From: CFX5 sp023384495
GTDB taxonomy: Bacteria > Chloroflexota > Anaerolineae > Caldilineales > Caldilineaceae
Direction of reading: 5' to 3'
NCBI GenBank assembly: GCA_048499455.1
Contig: JASNZV010000006.1
Span: 62,001-126,000 of the forward strand
Length of the DNA stretch: 64,000 nucleotides
The position numbers and the translations under genes were made by a program. Shown piece after piece: positions 61,735 through 64,000 of the stretch. How positions within the stretch are numbered: the first letter of the stretch is position 1; every line of letters begins with the position of its first letter. The notes below the pieces were generated by a model, which was given only the letters and a program-made list of their open reading frames with translations, made no database searches and was not told the origin of the DNA.

Positions 61735-64000
61735 CTATTCAGATTCTGTCTCCGTGATCAGATCGGTGACGGTGATGGCGGCGCTGCCCGTGATCGATTC
61801 GCTATCCGTGATCACGGCGCCGGCTTCGATTTCCTCTTCCTCTTCCGCTTCGGGCGTCCACGTTGGTTCCGGGGTAGGCGTCTCCTCCGGCGTCGGCGTG
61901 GCTTCGGGCCAGGGCGTGTCGGTGGGCGGCGGCGTCCACGTTGGTTCGGGGGTAGGCGGTTCGGGGGTAGGCGGTTCGGGCGTAGGCGGTTCAGGGATGG
62001 GCGTCTCTTCCGGCAATGGCGTCCATGTGGGGGTGGGTTGCGGCGTCCAGGTTGGTGTGGCGTGGCTGATGTAGACGCGCACGCGGCGCTCGTATTCGCT
62101 GCCCACCTGGTCGCGCACCACCAGCCGCAACGTGTGCGGCCCATCCCTCAGCCCGCTCGTGTCCCACTGCCCCAGCACGCCGTCGATCACCGGCCCGCCA
62201 AAGGGGCCGGCCACGGGCGGGCTAAACGCGCCGGGGTCGTGGCTAATGCCATATTGCAGTTCATACGACGCAAAGGCGGGCGCATTGGCGCTGCCAAAAA
62301 CGGTCACCACCCCGTCGACACTCTCCCCCTCCGCCGGCGAGCGGATGACCACCTCGGGCGCGAATTCGAAGACATCGCTCTCGTCCTCGGGCGGCTGCGG
62401 GATGCCATGTTCCTCGGCCCAGCGCCGGTATTGGGGTGGATAGATCTTGAAAACGCGTTCCTCAATCGCCTCGGGCGGGGTAAACTCGGTCGCCAACTTC
62501 CCGGTCGTACGGTCGAGCCGGATGATCTGATAGAGGTCCTTCTCAGGCGGCAACGGCGGGCGGTCTTCGGCAAACCAACGCATGCGCCGTTCGGGGCAAG
62601 CCTCGCTGGGCGCGGTTCCCGTCTCGGCGCAGACCTCAAACTGGCGCACACCGGGCGGGGGTGTGAAATCGACCACCGGTTCGTTGGCATGGGCAACCCG
62701 CATGAACTCGTTCCAGATCGGCGCCGCGCCGGTGATGCCCGAAATCTGCACCATTTCGCTGTTGTCGGCGTTGCCCACCCAAACCCCCGTCACCAGTTGC
62801 GGCGTGTAACCCAGGGTGAGCACGTCGCGGAAATCATTCGTGGTGCCGGTTTTGGCTGCGGCGGGCCGGTCGAGGCGCAGCAGCGAATTGGGCCCAAAGA
62901 CAGGTGTGCGCGCCTCGTTGTCGCTGAGGATTTCGGTGATCAGAAACGCATCCACCGCGCTGATAGCCGGTTGGCCGCCAGCGGCTGGGTTGCGCGAACA
63001 GGGGCGAGCCGGGTCGGCGGCGTCGCAATAGAGGTTGCCTGCGCCGTCAGTGATCTTCAGAATCGCGGTGGGCGGCGTGCGCACCCCAGCATTGGCAAAG
63101 ACGGCAAAGGCGCCGGTCATTTCGAGCAGTGGAATCTCGCCGGCCCCCAGCGACAGGCTCAGCCCAAAATCGGGCCGGGTGAGGGTGGTTATGCCCATGC
63201 GCTGCGCCGTGGACAAGAACTGGGCCAGGCCCGTATCTTGTAAGGCGCGCACGGCGGGGATGTTGAGGCTGTTGCCCAGTGCGGTGCGCACCGTCACCAT
63301 GCCCCGCTGTTTGAAGTCGTAATTGGTGGGCCGGTAGGGTGGGTTGGCGCCGTCGGGAAAGTCCTCTTCGATGTCGGCGACCAGCGTGCCGGGCGTCCAC
63401 CGTTCGGCGGCGGGGCGGTTGGGCTGCTCAAAGGCCGACACATAGACGAGTGGTTTGATGGTGCTGCCCGGTTGGCGCGGGGCCAGCGCCATATTCACCT
63501 GACCGTCGATCTCCACATTGTTGAAATCGGCGCTGCCCACAAAGGCGACGATCTCGCCCGTGTCGGGGCGCAGCGCCACCAGCGCGCCATTCGAGACATT
63601 GTGGCGGCCCAACAGTGCGATCTGTTCGCGCACAATGCGCTCGGCTTCGCTCTGCAAGCGAGGGTCGAGCGAGGTGGTGACGTTCAACCCCAGTTCATAG
63701 ATCGCGCCGGGGCGGTCAAAGAGCTGCTCCAGTTGCTGGCGCACAAAGAGCGTGAAGTGGGGCGCTTTGATATCCCACTGAAACGGCTCGTAGGTGAGCG
63801 GCTCCAGCCAGGCGGCGTCGGCATCGGCCTGCGAAATGTAACCCGCCTGCACCATCAGCCCCAACACCACCCCCTGCCGTCGTTTGGCGCGTTCGGGTTG
63901 GGTATACGGGTCATAGAATGCGGGCAACTGGGGTAGGCCGGCCAACAGCGCCGCCTCGGCCAGCGTCAACTCGGCCAGATCCTTGCCAAAGTAGGTTTCG
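61735..64000 (-). CDS. Class-A penicillin-binding protein (PBP1A type), 5' end outside window
   Basis: About 755 residues, open to the window end. The end of the transglycosylase domain (ETYFGKDLAELTLAEAALLAGLPQLP) is followed by the transpeptidase: SNGALVALRPDTGEIVAFVGS, active-site STIK in PRQPGSTIKPLVYVSAFE, SLN in LGNSLNIPAVRAL and KTGT in KTGTTNDFRDVLTLG. After about residue 560 come an Ig-like module and a long Pro/Thr/Glu-rich tail ending EEEEEIEAGAVITDSES, predicted to be disordered and extracellular. Makes and cross-links peptidoglycan. The tail is unusual for PBP1A. Confidence 0.94.
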   Translation of the reverse strand, partial: ETYFGKDLAELTLAEAALLAGLPQLPAFYDPYTQPERAKRRQGVVLGLMVQAGYISQADADAAWLEPLTYEPFQWDIKAPHFTLFVRQQLEQLFDRPGAIYELGLNVTTSLDPRLQSEAERIVREQIALLGRHNVSNGALVALRPDTGEIVAFVGSADFNNVEIDGQVNMALAPRQPGSTIKPLVYVSAFEQPNRPAAERWTPGTLVADIEEDFPDGANPPYRPTNYDFKQRGMVTVRTALGNSLNIPAVRALQDTGLAQFLSTAQRMGITTLTRPDFGLSLSLGAGEIPLLEMTGAFAVFANAGVRTPPTAILKITDGAGNLYCDAADPARPCSRNPAAGGQPAISAVDAFLITEILSDNEARTPVFGPNSLLRLDRPAAAKTGTTNDFRDVLTLGYTPQLVTGVWVGNADNSEMVQISGITGAAPIWNEFMRVAHANEPVVDFTPPPGVRQFEVCAETGTAPSEACPERRMRWFAEDRPPLPPEKDLYQIIRLDRTTGKLATEFTPPEAIEERVFKIYPPQYRRWAEEHGIPQPPEDESDVFEFAPEVVIRSPAEGESVDGVVTVFGSANAPAFASYELQYGISHDPGAFSPPVAGPFGGPVIDGVLGQWDTSGLRDGPHTLRLVVRDQVGSEYERRVRVYISHATPTWTPQPTPTWTPLPEETPIPEPPTPEPPTPEPPTPEPTWTPPPTDTPWPEATPTPEETPTPEPTWTPEAEEEEEIEAGAVITDSESITGSAAITVTDLITETESE

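Overview
The window is about 60% G+C, densely coded and bacterial. Gene content and style suggest a Chloroflexota-type organism (Anaerolineae/Caldilineae-like). The signs are many lipoproteins, Thr/Pro-rich linkers, PA14 and SH3 modules on exported proteins, long PMT-like membrane glycosyltransferases and abundant short dispersed intergenic repeats. The phylum is an inference; there is no rRNA in the window. I saw no tRNA, rRNA, CRISPR array, prophage or transposase gene.

Layout. 1-5521 (minus): a complete urea ABC importer urtABCDE running into a 5'-terminal piece of ureG cut by the window edge. 5800-7313: two decayed sugar-ABC permease genes, one truncated and one with an internal stop. 7836-10254: a secreted CotH-kinase protein and a DUF433/DUF5615 toxin-antitoxin pair with a frameshifted toxin. 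10496-13198: a single-chain molybdenum hydroxylase. 13272-23300 (minus): a membrane and protein-quality-control block (MgtA-type ATPase, PrsW-like protease, FtsH, HtrA, lone receiver, SPW-repeat protein) followed by a NarL/NarX-type two-component pair. 23787-30537: a multi-domain surface lipoprotein, a GT4 glycosyltransferase and a second P-type ATPase. 30569-36630 (minus): a full peptide ABC importer; then a PA14 protein. 38464-42585 (minus): urease ureF-D-A-B-C. 42792-42991: a candidate small RNA and a short tandem repeat. 43221-45270: greA-lysS. 45320-50540 (minus): two very large membrane proteins with translationally overlapping genes. 50725-52565 (minus): a membrane-anchored SUMF1-domain protein behind a long leader holding two similar RNA folds and a terminator. 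52935-57642: a second peptide importer without ATPases, plus an MFS transporter. 57935-64000 (minus): folK-folP fusion, class-V aminotransferase, GNAT acetyltransferase, small lipoprotein, and a PBP1A-type peptidoglycan synthase running off the end.

How genes work together. UrtABCDE imports urea and UreABC with UreD/F/G hydrolyses it; the two loci lie about 33 kb apart, and ureE is not seen. FtsH, HtrA, PrsW and the receivers look like an envelope and proteostasis stress block. The two peptide importers may share the single ATPase pair encoded here.

The most interesting non-coding signal is the leader of the SUMF1-domain gene: a near-consensus promoter, two tandem about 86-nt structured repeats, a terminator, then the gene. 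This is riboswitch-like architecture whose class I do not recognise. Other non-coding structure includes a dispersed CACAGAG-rich element family found in both urea loci, a REP-like hairpin family (three copies), a perfect 42-bp palindrome and a MITE-like element.
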